Source of the DNA: Lachnospiraceae bacterium
GTDB lineage: Bacteria > Bacillota_A > Clostridia > Lachnospirales > Lachnospiraceae
Direction: 5' to 3'
NCBI GenBank assembly: GCA_017620975.1
Contig: JAGAUD010000035.1
Span: forward strand, 1-21,744
DNA length: 21,744 nucleotides
The notes under the pieces are model-generated. The model made no database searches. It saw only the letters and a list, made by a program, of their open reading frames with translations, and was not told where the DNA came from. Both the position numbers and the translations under genes were made by a program. Each line of letters begins with the position of its first letter. Position 1 is the first letter of the stretch. Of the stretch, positions 1 to 8,644 are shown one piece after another.

Positions 1-1887
1 AATCCAATCTGGGAGAACTGGCAGGAAGTGGTATGCTGGGGACCTGACGGGGCTCAGCTTTGGTCCGTGAATGTTTCAGATATCCTACAGAACGAAGAAA
101 CGAGTGAATATTTTTACATAAGCAGCATGACTGTGGCAGAAGATGGCAGCCTGTATGTTATCTGCACCGGTGACTCAACAAAAATCCTGATATTTGATCA
201 GACCGGTACGCAGACGGATGAAAAGTCGATTCCTGCTAATTCAAACCAATATATCAACAATACATTTGTAAAATCAGACGGTTCCTTACTTTTGATTGCA
301 TACAATAATGAATGGACCAAAATGTACGCAAGTACCTATGATATGAAGACCGGCGTGCAGGGGGAACAGGTAGAACTTCTGGGAAGTCTGCCGATGTACA
401 ATATTTACCAGGGAACAAATACCGATTTCCTGCTGACCGACAGTCAGGGTGTTTATACCTATAATATTGGTGATACAGAAATTACGAAATTGATGGATTT
501 CGTAAATTCGGACCTTGAGACCAGTTATCTCAGGAATATAGCGATTATCGATGACCGGCAATTTGTTGCTACCTATTCCGACCTTGTAAACTGGGAACCT
601 CATGTGGCAGTATTTACCAGAGTTGAGCCGGAAGATGTTCCTGATAAAGAGGTACTGGTGTTAGGCGCTTATTATTTGGACAGCGAAGTGCTCAAGCATG
701 TGATTGATTTTAATAAGACCAATACAAATTATCGTATTACGGTAAAGGATTACTCTTCCTACAATACAATGGATGATTACATGGCAGGATACACCCAGTT
801 GAATAATGATATTATTGCAGGAAAGATGCCTGATATCCTCATGGCAAACAATAATGTCCCGGTAGCCAATTATATTGCAAAGGGACTTTTGGCAGATGTT
901 GGAAAGCTGATTGAAAACGATGAAGAGCTTTCACAGGAGACCTTCCTGCAGAATGTCTTTGATGCCTATTCCGTAAATGGAGTATTGTATCGTGTGGTTC
1001 CTACGTTTTCCGTAAATACTATCATTGGAAAAACCTCCGTTCTGGGTGAAAGAACCGGATGGAACATGGAAGAGTTCATGCAGCTCATGAGCGAGCAGCC
1101 GGAAGGCACAAGCAGTTTCGGAGACATTACACGTTCCAGCTTTTTCTATCAGATCATGCAGTATTGTGGTACGGACTTCGTAGATCTTTCTACCGGAAAG
1201 TGCAAGTTTGATTCTCAGGAATTTATTAATATGCTGGAGTTTGCCAAGACTCTGCCGGAAGAAATTGAGTATGGTGAGGATTATGACTGGACACAGTATG
1301 AATCCCAGTACCGTAATAATAAGACACTGTTGATGAGTTTATATATTTACAGTATCAGGGATTTAAATTACTCAATCTATGGACAGTTTGGGGAAGATGT
1401 AAGTTTTGTAGGATTCCCAAGTGAAAATAAGGATGGTTCTGTCGTAAATACTTCCATGAGTTTCACCTTATCAGCCGCTTCTGCTAATCTGGATGGCGCA
1501 TGGGAGTTCGTAAGATATTATCTGACAGATGAATATCAGGATAACATCCAGTGGCAGCTGCCTGTCAACAAGGAAGCTTTCGAGAAGATTGCACAGGAAG
1601 CCACCCAGAAGCCTTATTATCTGGATGAAAACGGTAATAAGGTAGAATACGAAGAAACAGTCTATCTCAATGGAGAAAGCGTGCCGCTGCCTCCTATGAG
1701 TCAGGAACAGGTAGACAGGATTGTAGAATTTGTGGAAAGTGTTGATAAAGTATCTTATTACAACGAGGATATTCAGAATATTATTGATGAAGAAGCGGCA
1801 TCGTTCTTCGCAGACCATAAGACAGCAGCGGATGTAGCCTCCATCATTCAGAAGCGTGTAGAACTTTATGTGAGTGAGAATCAATAA
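1..1887 (+). CDS. Extracellular solute-binding protein with N-terminal propeller-like region (5' truncated by window)
   Basis: The frame is open from base 1, so the gene starts before the window and the GTG at 28 is not a real start. The last ~410 residues look like a family 1/8 extracellular solute-binding protein of a sugar-type ABC importer: a strand VLVLGAYYLDSEVLKHVIDF opens the domain, followed by GKMPDILMAN, and a late segment SAASANLDGAWEFVRYYL typical of these proteins. The ~210 residues before it contain repeated short motifs (AEDGSLYVICTGD, KSDGSLLLIAYN, DSQGVYTYNIG) that suggest blades of a beta-propeller. The signal peptide would lie upstream of the window. Propeller-plus-receptor proteins of this kind occur in Lachnospiraceae as far as I recall. 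No permease or ATPase gene follows, since the gene ends at a terminator, so its partners are upstream or elsewhere. The substrate cannot be told. Confidence 0.85.
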   Translation, partial: NPIWENWQEVVCWGPDGAQLWSVNVSDILQNEETSEYFYISSMTVAEDGSLYVICTGDSTKILIFDQTGTQTDEKSIPANSNQYINNTFVKSDGSLLLIAYNNEWTKMYASTYDMKTGVQGEQVELLGSLPMYNIYQGTNTDFLLTDSQGVYTYNIGDTEITKLMDFVNSDLETSYLRNIAIIDDRQFVATYSDLVNWEPHVAVFTRVEPEDVPDKEVLVLGAYYLDSEVLKHVIDFNKTNTNYRITVKDYSSYNTMDDYMAGYTQLNNDIIAGKMPDILMANNNVPVANYIAKGLLADVGKLIENDEELSQETFLQNVFDAYSVNGVLYRVVPTFSVNTIIGKTSVLGERTGWNMEEFMQLMSEQPEGTSSFGDITRSSFFYQIMQYCGTDFVDLSTGKCKFDSQEFINMLEFAKTLPEEIEYGEDYDWTQYESQYRNNKTLLMSLYIYSIRDLNYSIYGQFGEDVSFVGFPSENKDGSVVNTSMSFTLSAASANLDGAWEFVRYYLTDEYQDNIQWQLPVNKEAFEKIAQEATQKPYYLDENGNKVEYEETVYLNGESVPLPPMSQEQVDRIVEFVESVDKVSYYNEDIQNIIDEEAASFFADHKTAADVASIIQKRVELYVSENQ

Positions 1888-1934
1888 TTTTTAAGTGAAG
1901 GCTGCGAAGCAGTATGTGTTCATGCTGACTAATA

Positions 1935-1970
1935 AAAGGCTCAGGAATCTCCTGAGCCTTTCTTTTCAGT
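1935..1970. terminator. Bidirectional intrinsic terminator
   Basis: Arms AAAGGCTCAGGA (1935-1946) and TCCTGAGCCTTT (1950-1961) pair perfectly around a 3-base loop. TCTTTT follows on the plus strand and TTATTAG on the minus strand. It lies between the convergent solute-binding protein gene and the minus-strand metallopeptidase gene and can serve both. Confidence 0.88.
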
Positions 1971-2017
1971 GCGCCCGGCAGATCACGTTTTATAGGGCAG
2001 TTAAAAAACGTTCTTGA

Positions 2018-2446
2018 TTATTCCAGCGAAAGCGGAATTCCCTTGCACTTTAAATGATTTTCCAACGTCAGCTCATGACCATGCTCCCGCAGCCACTCTT
2101 TGTAAATCTTATAATCCGGCATGATTTGCCTCACCATGTTCCAGAAGTCCTTGGAATGATTCATGTGAGTCAGATGACACAGCTCGTGTACTACCACATA
2201 GTCCAGCACCCTGGGCGGTGCGAACATCAGCCTGTAATTAAAGGAAAGGGTGCCTCTGGAAGAACAGCTTCCCCAGCGGCTCTTCTGGTCTCGTACGGTA
2301 ATCGTATGATAGACTCCGCCGGTCAATGTATGATAATAAGCCACTCGTTTGGTAAAATAATCCTTGGCAGCGTTGCGATATCGATTTTCCAGGGCGGCCA
2401 GCCTGCGAAGTTCGGCCTGCTCCAGTGTATTTGATAGTATATGCAT
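2018..2446 (-). CDS. Short DUF45/YgjP-type zinc metallopeptidase
   Basis: The protein matches the C-terminal catalytic half of the YgjP/DUF45 family (M48-like zinc peptidases). The motif DQKSRWGSCSSRGTLSFNYR (about 53-72) is followed by HELCHL (87-92) and the third ligand region MNHSKDFW (95-102). HExxH plus the downstream His would bind zinc, with the Glu as catalytic base. At 142 aa it is much shorter than the usual ~220-240 aa and lacks the N-terminal beta-strand domain. The start cannot move upstream because an in-frame TAA sits two codons before the ATG. An AAAGGAG site lies about 12 bases before the ATG. It may be a genuine short family member or an N-terminally truncated gene. The physiological substrate of the family is not settled. 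Confidence 0.82.
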   Translation of the reverse strand: MHILSNTLEQAELRRLAALENRYRNAAKDYFTKRVAYYHTLTGGVYHTITVRDQKSRWGSCSSRGTLSFNYRLMFAPPRVLDYVVVHELCHLTHMNHSKDFWNMVRQIMPDYKIYKEWLREHGHELTLENHLKCKGIPLSLE

Positions 2447-2568
2447 AGTTTAAGGGGACTCCTTTCCGGCAAAACAGCTATTCTTATTTTACAGGATTGA
2501 GTGAGATTTTTCTACCCTTTTGTGCCACCTCCTTGCTATTTCTGTTTTTTTGTGATAACCTTATAGCT

Positions 2569-2901
2569 GCCCGAAAGTCGATTAAGGAAAATTTTTATCA
2601 CGGTATCTTGCTGGGGATTCTAGGATTCAAAGAAGCCTGGATAGTGAGTTCTAATAAGGAATCCGGTGACGGATATTATGATATTCAGGTGGAAATGGAA
2701 GACGAAGAAATCGGAATTGTCATAGAGGTAAAATATACTCAGGATGGCGACCTTGATGCCGGATGTCTGGAGGCTATGAAACAGATTGCTAAAACAGATT
2801 ATACGCAGCAGCTGAAAGAGGATGGAATGCAAACTATTTTAAAATATGGTGTTGCGTGTTATAAAAAGAATTGTAAAGTAGTTGTGGAAAGAGATATGTA
2901 A
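2569..2901 (+). pseudogene. C-terminal remnant of AAA-ATPase/PDDEXK_9 nuclease-like protein
   Basis: The frame is open from 2497, but recognisable similarity starts near KENFYHGILLGILG and continues through SNKESGDGYYDIQVEM, IGIVIEVKYTQ and ALKYGVACYKK-like sequence. This is the PDDEXK_9 domain that normally ends a ~500-600 aa protein with an N-terminal AAA-ATPase domain (DUF1703 type). The Asp of GDGYYD and the ExK of EVK are the expected nuclease-fold residues. The whole ATPase part is absent, the first residues of the open frame (a TTG start) look non-coding, and there is no convincing ribosome-binding site. I read it as a decayed 3' fragment. It ends just before thiN, so it could still be transcribed. 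Members of this family are often found in many copies in anaerobe genomes; their function is unknown. Confidence 0.72.
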
Positions 2902-2935
2902 TATAGAAAAACAGCTTACAAAGAAAGAAGGAAAA

Positions 2936-3595
2936 ATGGCGACTTCATCAGAAAAGTGCTGCATCGTAATCGGTGCAGGTGATTTGACAATAGGTAATAT
3001 CAATCGTGGAGAGGAGGACCTTGTCATTGCAGTAGACGGCGGCCTTTCTTATTGCAGTGTGCTGGAAATAGAGCCCGATATCCTCATTGGGGATTTTGAT
3101 TCAGTCAATGAAAAAGAACGACAGGCAATCGATATTTTAAAAGAACAGGTGCCTGACAGAGTGATCGAGTTAAAGCCGGAAAAAGACGAAACAGACATGT
3201 TAGCAGCGCTGAAGCTGGGACTTGAATGGGGCTTCCGTTCTTTCAGAATCTACGCTGGAACCGGTGGCAGACTGGATCATACACTGGCCAATATCCAGTG
3301 CTTATTGTATCTGAAAAATCAAGGAGCACAAGGGTATCTTTGCGAAGCAAATTCCATGGTTTTTGTGATGAAAGATGAAGAAGTGCGTTTTCAGCCGGGA
3401 ATGGAGGGATATCTTTCTCTGTTTTCATTGGGAAAAGAAGCCAGGGGAGTAAGCATTCAGGGTATGAAATATCCATTGGATCACTATACAATGAAGAATG
3501 ATTTCCCTATCGGAATCAGCAATGAATTTATAGGAGAGCAGGGAGTTATCACTGTGGAAGACGGAGAACTTGTGGGGATAGTTCAGTATGTTTGA
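2936..3595 (+). CDS. thiN: Thiamine pyrophosphokinase
   Basis: Transfers pyrophosphate from ATP to thiamine, giving the cofactor thiamine diphosphate in the cytoplasm. The 219-residue protein has the family motifs in order: VDGG (33-36), GDFDS (52-56), KDETD (83-87), GGRLDHTLAN (110-119) and SNE (195-197), which together form the metal, ATP and thiamine sites. Length is normal for the family. I chose the ATG at 2936 because AGAAGG precedes it by about five bases and the protein then begins just before the first core strand; an upstream start would overlap the PDDEXK_9 fragment. In many Clostridia thiN sits after rsgA and rpe, but here it follows an unrelated remnant, so the local order has been disturbed or is different. 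Confidence 0.95.
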   Translation: MATSSEKCCIVIGAGDLTIGNINRGEEDLVIAVDGGLSYCSVLEIEPDILIGDFDSVNEKERQAIDILKEQVPDRVIELKPEKDETDMLAALKLGLEWGFRSFRIYAGTGGRLDHTLANIQCLLYLKNQGAQGYLCEANSMVFVMKDEEVRFQPGMEGYLSLFSLGKEARGVSIQGMKYPLDHYTMKNDFPIGISNEFIGEQGVITVEDGELVGIVQYV

Positions 3596-3660
3596 TAGAA
3601 GGCTTTCGACGGATGAAAGTGTATGAAATCAGCCCCAAATAGGCAAACAATGAGAAAGAA

Positions 3661-3695
3661 AAGCTGCGAAGTGACGTAAAATCACAACGCAGCTT
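3661..3695 (-). terminator. Hairpin terminator of the cation transporter gene
   Basis: Arms AAGCTGCG (3661-3668) and CGCAGCTT (3688-3695) enclose a second stem GTGA/TCAC (3671-3674, 3682-3685) across a symmetric AA/AA internal loop. On the minus strand the hairpin is followed by TTTCTTTCTC, so it mainly terminates the CDF gene. It may also stop read-through from thiN. Confidence 0.75.
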
Positions 3696-3713
3696 AAAAT
3701 TTTACATTCCGGC

Positions 3714-4874
3714 TTACTTTTTATCTACTTCAATCACCGCAAAATAATTAGGATTTTCTTCTCGGATTCTGGCGGATATTTTTTCAGTCAATGCCTTATC
3801 TGAAAGTTTAAAATCAAAAGGCACCACCACATCGAAAATAATATTAGTATGGGTAGGCCCGGTCACGATTCTGAAATCATGCAGGGTAAGTGCAGAAGAT
3901 ATTTCTGCCAGATACCCGTTTACCAGTCCTTTCAGCCGATTGGTTTCAGGATCATTGATGCAAACAGGATCCATGTGAATCACTGCATGGCAGTGCAGTC
4001 TGTTTCTCAGGTCATGCTCAATCAAATCTATCATATCGTGCATGGTCAGAATATCACCGTCCGCAGGCACTTCTGCATGCAGGGAAATCAACACCCTGCC
4101 GGGGCCGTAATTGTGGACGATCAAATCATGAATACCAATGACACCCTCATAAGACATAACGATATCATTAATCTGCTGAACAAATTCCGGATCCGGTGCC
4201 TGCCCCAGCAGAGGACTGATGGTATCCTTAGCAGCGCTGATACCGGCAAGGCAGATGAACAACCCTACAACGATGCCGCAATAGCCGTCAATCTGAATCC
4301 CGGTAAAATGAGCTACCAGAGTAGCGATTAATACAACAGTAGTAGCTGCAGTATCGCTCAAGCTGTCGGTTGCAGTAGCCATCATGGCGGCAGAATCCAG
4401 CTTCTTGCCGATTTTCCTGTTATAATAAGCCATGTAGCACTTGACTGCGATGGAAGCAATCAGAATGCCAAGCACGACAGGTGAAAAGCTAAGTTCTTCC
4501 GGATGCAGTATTTTGTCCACAGAAGACTTTATCAACTCGAAAGCCATCAGCAGGATGATAAAGGAAACCATCAAGCCGGATATGTATTCAATGCGTCCGT
4601 GACCGAAAGGATGGTCAGGATCAGGCTTTTGCCCTGCCATTTTAAAACCCACCAAGGTAATGATAGAGGAACCGGCATCGGACAGGTTGTTAAAAGCATC
4701 GGCGGTGATGGCGATAGAATTGCTCAGCATTCCGGCCAGAAATTTCCCGGCAAATAATAGCAGATTGAATCCGATTCCTGCTGCTCCGCACAGGACACCG
4801 TAGGCCTGACGTACCTTTGGTAATGAAGTATTTTCATAATCTTTGATAAATAATTTTGTAAGTAATGTAATCAT
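3714..4874 (-). CDS. Cation diffusion facilitator (CDF) family metal transporter
   Basis: An integral membrane metal/proton antiporter of the CDF family, 386 aa from the chosen start. The signature AITADAFNNLSDAGSS (55-70) lies in TM2 and is followed by the cytoplasmic HPFGHGRIEYISGL motif (88-101). TM5 carries MATATDSLSDTAATT. The C-terminal third is the cytoplasmic metal-binding dimerisation domain, with VHNYGPGRVLISLHAEVP typical of the family. The TM5 site has two Asp and no His, and TM2 has Asp followed by Asn; within the family this pattern argues against a classic zinc site and would fit manganese or iron, but that is inference. I prefer the ATG at 4874, with AGAGG four bases upstream, over the TTG at 4889. 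It faces gpmI divergently. Confidence 0.93.
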   Translation of the reverse strand: MITLLTKLFIKDYENTSLPKVRQAYGVLCGAAGIGFNLLLFAGKFLAGMLSNSIAITADAFNNLSDAGSSIITLVGFKMAGQKPDPDHPFGHGRIEYISGLMVSFIILLMAFELIKSSVDKILHPEELSFSPVVLGILIASIAVKCYMAYYNRKIGKKLDSAAMMATATDSLSDTAATTVVLIATLVAHFTGIQIDGYCGIVVGLFICLAGISAAKDTISPLLGQAPDPEFVQQINDIVMSYEGVIGIHDLIVHNYGPGRVLISLHAEVPADGDILTMHDMIDLIEHDLRNRLHCHAVIHMDPVCINDPETNRLKGLVNGYLAEISSALTLHDFRIVTGPTHTNIIFDVVVPFDFKLSDKALTEKISARIREENPNYFAVIEVDKK

Positions 4875-4937
4875 AAAGCCTCTTTTCAACAGTGCGCAGG
4901 ATACAAAGTAACCTCGCCTGTTATAGATATTCTCACT

Positions 4938-4966
4938 ATTTTATGTCTCTTTCCGAAAAAAAACAA
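4938..4966 (-). promoter_or_regulatory. Candidate promoter of the CDF transporter gene
   Basis: On the minus strand TTGTTT (4961-4966) and TAAAAT (4938-4943) are separated by 17 bases, about 65 bases upstream of the ATG at 4874. The fit to a housekeeping sigma factor promoter is moderate. Confidence 0.55.
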
Positions 4967-4997
4967 TACCTAAATTCATTTTTCATCAGCTTTTCTA

Positions 4998-5026
4998 TTG
5001 CGCGGGTGAAAAATAAAGTGTATAAT
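4998..5026 (+). promoter_or_regulatory. Candidate promoter of gpmI
   Basis: TTGCGC (4998-5003), a 17-base spacer, and a perfect TATAAT (5021-5026). Transcription would begin near 5033, giving a leader of about 90 bases before gpmI. Confidence 0.7.
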
Positions 5027-5122
5027 TTCCACGTAATAGGAAGATAAGAACGTGCGGAAAATGTGCAGACGGCGTTTTACTGTCGGCAGCTGCAGGAGAA
5101 ACGCACCGGAAATGGAGGAAAT

Positions 5123-6664
5123 ATGAGCAAGAAACCAGTAGTATTAATGATTTTAGACGGCTATGGATTGAATGAGAAGGTCGAGGGCAATGCAGTAGCA
5201 GAAGCTAAGACCCCTGTAATGGATAAATTGATGGCAGAATATCCTTTTGTAAAAGGTAATGCCAGCGGAATGGCAGTAGGACTTCCCGAGGGACAGATGG
5301 GTAACTCCGAAGTTGGACATCTGAACATGGGTGCAGGTCGTATCGTATATCAGGAACTGACCAGAATCACCAAGGAGATTCAGGACGGTACCTTCTTTGA
5401 GAATCCTGCACTGCTTGCTGCAGTAGAGAACTGTAAGAAGAACAATAGCGCACTTCACATGATGGGCCTTTTGTCTGACGGTGGCGTACACAGCCACAAT
5501 ACCCACCTGTATGGTCTGCTGGAGCTGGCTAAGAGAAATGGTCTGGAGAAAGTATATGTACATTGCTTCTTAGACGGACGTGATACTCCTCCCGCAAGCG
5601 GTAAGGAGTTTGCTGAAGCACTGGCAGCCGAGATGGAGAAAATCGGCGTAGGTAAGATTGCTTCCGTAATGGGACGTTATTACGCTATGGACAGAGATAA
5701 CAATTATGATCGTGTAAAACTGGCTTATGATGCTATGACCAAGGGCGAAGGATTGACTGCTCCCTGTGGAATCTGCGGCATTCAGGCTTCTTATGATAAG
5801 GGCGAGACCGATGAATTCGTAAAGCCTACCGTAGCAGTAGAAGGCGGCAAGCCTGTAGCTACCGTTCAGGACGGCGACAGCGTGATCTTCTTCAACTTCC
5901 GTCCCGACAGAGCTCGTGAGATTACCAGAGCTTTCTGTGATGATGATTTCAAGGGCTTTGACAGAGGTGCACGCAAGGATATCACTTATGTATGCTTCTC
6001 CGATTATGATCCTACCATCCCTAACAAGCTGGTAGCATTCCATAAAGTATCTGTAACCAATACCTTTGGTGAATGGCTGGCAGCCAACACCATGACCCAG
6101 ACAAGAATCGCCGAGACCGAGAAGTATGCACACGTTACTTTCTTCTTTAACGGCGGTGTGGAGCAGCCCAACGAAGGCGAGGATAGAATTCTGGTAAATT
6201 CTCCTAAGGTCGCTACCTATGACCTCAAGCCGGAAATGAGTGCTTACGAAGTCTGCGACAAGCTGACCGAAGCTATCCGCAGCGATAAATATGATGTGAT
6301 CATCATCAACTTTGCAAATCCCGACATGGTAGGCCATACAGGTGTGGAAAATGCAGCTGTGAAAGCAGTAGAAGCAGTTGATGAATGCGTAGGTAAGGCT
6401 GTAGAAGCCATCAAGGAGGTGGACGGCGCTATGTTCATCTGTGCTGACCATGGTAATGCAGAGCAGCTGGTAGACTATGAGACCGGCGAGCCTTTCACCG
6501 CTCATACCACCAATCAGGTGCCTTTCATCCTGGTAAATTATGATCCTGCTTATACTTTAAGAGAGGGCGGATGTCTGGCAGATATCGTTCCTACTTTGAT
6601 TCAGATCATGGGTAAGGAACAGCCTGCCGAGATGACCGGTAAGTCACTTCTGATTCAGAAGTAA
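5123..6664 (+). CDS. gpmI: 2,3-bisphosphoglycerate-independent phosphoglycerate mutase
   Basis: Interconverts 3- and 2-phosphoglycerate in glycolysis using two Mn ions and a phosphoserine intermediate. The 513-residue length is normal. Visible family residues are the metal-binding Asp in VLMILDGYGLN (8-17), the nucleophile Ser62 in GNSEVGHLNMGAGR, the substrate loop FLDGRDTPP, and the second metal half-site FICADHGNAEQL near the C-terminus. The ATG at 5123 follows TGGAGGAAAT, a strong ribosome-binding site; the open frame from 5063 has no such site and its first residues are not conserved. It lies upstream of eno, the next enzyme of the pathway, but a terminator and a 200-base gap separate them. 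Codon use is that of a well-expressed gene. Confidence 0.97.
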   Translation: MSKKPVVLMILDGYGLNEKVEGNAVAEAKTPVMDKLMAEYPFVKGNASGMAVGLPEGQMGNSEVGHLNMGAGRIVYQELTRITKEIQDGTFFENPALLAAVENCKKNNSALHMMGLLSDGGVHSHNTHLYGLLELAKRNGLEKVYVHCFLDGRDTPPASGKEFAEALAAEMEKIGVGKIASVMGRYYAMDRDNNYDRVKLAYDAMTKGEGLTAPCGICGIQASYDKGETDEFVKPTVAVEGGKPVATVQDGDSVIFFNFRPDRAREITRAFCDDDFKGFDRGARKDITYVCFSDYDPTIPNKLVAFHKVSVTNTFGEWLAANTMTQTRIAETEKYAHVTFFFNGGVEQPNEGEDRILVNSPKVATYDLKPEMSAYEVCDKLTEAIRSDKYDVIIINFANPDMVGHTGVENAAVKAVEAVDECVGKAVEAIKEVDGAMFICADHGNAEQLVDYETGEPFTAHTTNQVPFILVNYDPAYTLREGGCLADIVPTLIQIMGKEQPAEMTGKSLLIQK

Positions 6665-6680
6665 AATGAAAATTATAGAG

Positions 6681-6713
6681 GCCGGGCTGTGTAATGCAGG
6701 CCGGCTTCTTTAT
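6681..6713 (+). terminator. Intrinsic terminator after gpmI
   Basis: GCCGGGCTG (6681-6689) pairs with CAGGCCGGC (6697-6705) with one G/G mismatch, followed by TTCTTTATT. It begins 16 bases after the gpmI stop codon. Confidence 0.82.
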
Positions 6714-6751
6714 TACAATAACAGACCGTTGGCCATGAGGCTGGGTTGGGA

Positions 6752-6854
6752 GGGGATACATACGAATAGAAGATTATCCCCGGAATATGCATAAACAGGC
6801 ATGCCCAGGGGATACTTTTATTTGTATAAATATGGAAGTGGCGAAAAGCGCCAC
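6752..6854 (+). promoter_or_regulatory. Structured leader of eno
   Basis: GGGGATAC occurs twice (6752-6759 and 6808-6815), and TATCCCC (6775-6781) between them can pair with either copy. A perfect hairpin GTGGCG/CGCCAC (6838-6843, 6849-6854) with a five-base loop ends 20 bases before the eno start. A -10-like TATAAA is at 6825-6830 without a good -35. I see no match to a known riboswitch. Control of eno by this region is inference. Confidence 0.4.
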
Positions 6855-6868
6855 GGAAAGGCAGGTAA

Positions 6869-8191
<1,323 letters not shown>

Positions 8192-8207
8192 CAGGGGAGA
8201 GAAATGA

Positions 8208-8230
8208 CGGAGGCAAGCTGTTTGCCTCCG
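8208..8230. terminator. Hairpin after eno, probable terminator
   Basis: CGGAGGCAA (8208-8216) and TTGCCTCCG (8222-8230) form a perfect 9-bp stem with a 5-base loop, 16 bases after the eno stop. No T-run follows on the plus strand, so termination here would be weak or factor-assisted; the hairpin may instead protect the mRNA 3' end. Confidence 0.55.
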
Positions 8231-8290
8231 AAGTAGTACCTTATAGCATAACTCAGGCAAAATTTGTTAGTTGAAAAAGCGTAAGAGATA

Positions 8291-8318
8291 TTGACAAATT
8301 TCGTTTTATATGTATAAT
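8291..8318 (+). promoter_or_regulatory. Strong promoter of the peptide importer operon
   Basis: Consensus TTGACA (8291-8296) and TATAAT (8313-8318) with a 16-base spacer. Transcription would start near 8325, leaving an untranslated leader of about 320 bases before the receptor gene. Confidence 0.85.
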
Positions 8319-8324
8319 TATTCT

Positions 8325-8644
8325 TGTTGTACGTGATATGCGCACAAATGTATTTAATAAATTGGAGTAACGAAGTGCAATGGCAATGGTGCCTGATGCA
8401 CTTCATTTTGTCTGTTCAAAAATAGTTTAATATATTAAAGTGGTGACGCGGTAATACGCTGTTTTGGAACGGATTTTGATGATTTGGCTGAATTTTTATT
8501 GAGCATGCAGTTCTATGAAAGTCAGCAGATTACTACCCGATAAAGGAGGACATTGCACCAGATGCAATGACGCCTTTATATATAGAAACCATTCATGAAA
8601 AGTAGCATCATAATCAAGGTGCTAAATCAAAAGGAGGAAAAATC
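8325..8644 (+). promoter_or_regulatory. Long structured 5' leader of the importer operon
   Basis: This gene-free stretch holds three clear hairpins. (a) GAAGTGCA/TGCACTTC (8372-8379, 8397-8404) with an inner GGCA/TGCC stem, followed by ATTTTGTCTGTT, resembles an early terminator or attenuator. (b) CATTGCA/TGCAATG (8551-8557, 8563-8569), extended by AAAGG/CCTTT (8542-8546, 8573-8577), buries an AAGGAGG sequence. (c) TAGCATC/GGTGCTA (8603-8609, 8618-8624), with one G-T pair, ends a few bases before the receptor ribosome-binding site AAAAGGAGG. A 16-codon frame starting at 8380 overlaps hairpin (a), but its spacing to GGAG is poor. No known riboswitch class fits. Confidence 0.5.

Noticed and set aside
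5570..6505. 311-codon minus-strand open frame
   Set aside because: It is antisense to gpmI, which has all family motifs; the antisense frame has no recognisable domain and results from codon bias.
8380..8430. 16-codon leader frame MAMVPDALHFVCSKIV
   Set aside because: The spacing to GGAG is about 12 bases and the frame lies within a stable hairpin; coding is not supported without conservation data.
8436..8465. AAAGTGGTGACGCGG resembles the T-box antiterminator core
   Set aside because: The conserved TGGNACCGCG is not matched, and no specifier stem or following terminator fits, so a T-box riboswitch is not supported.
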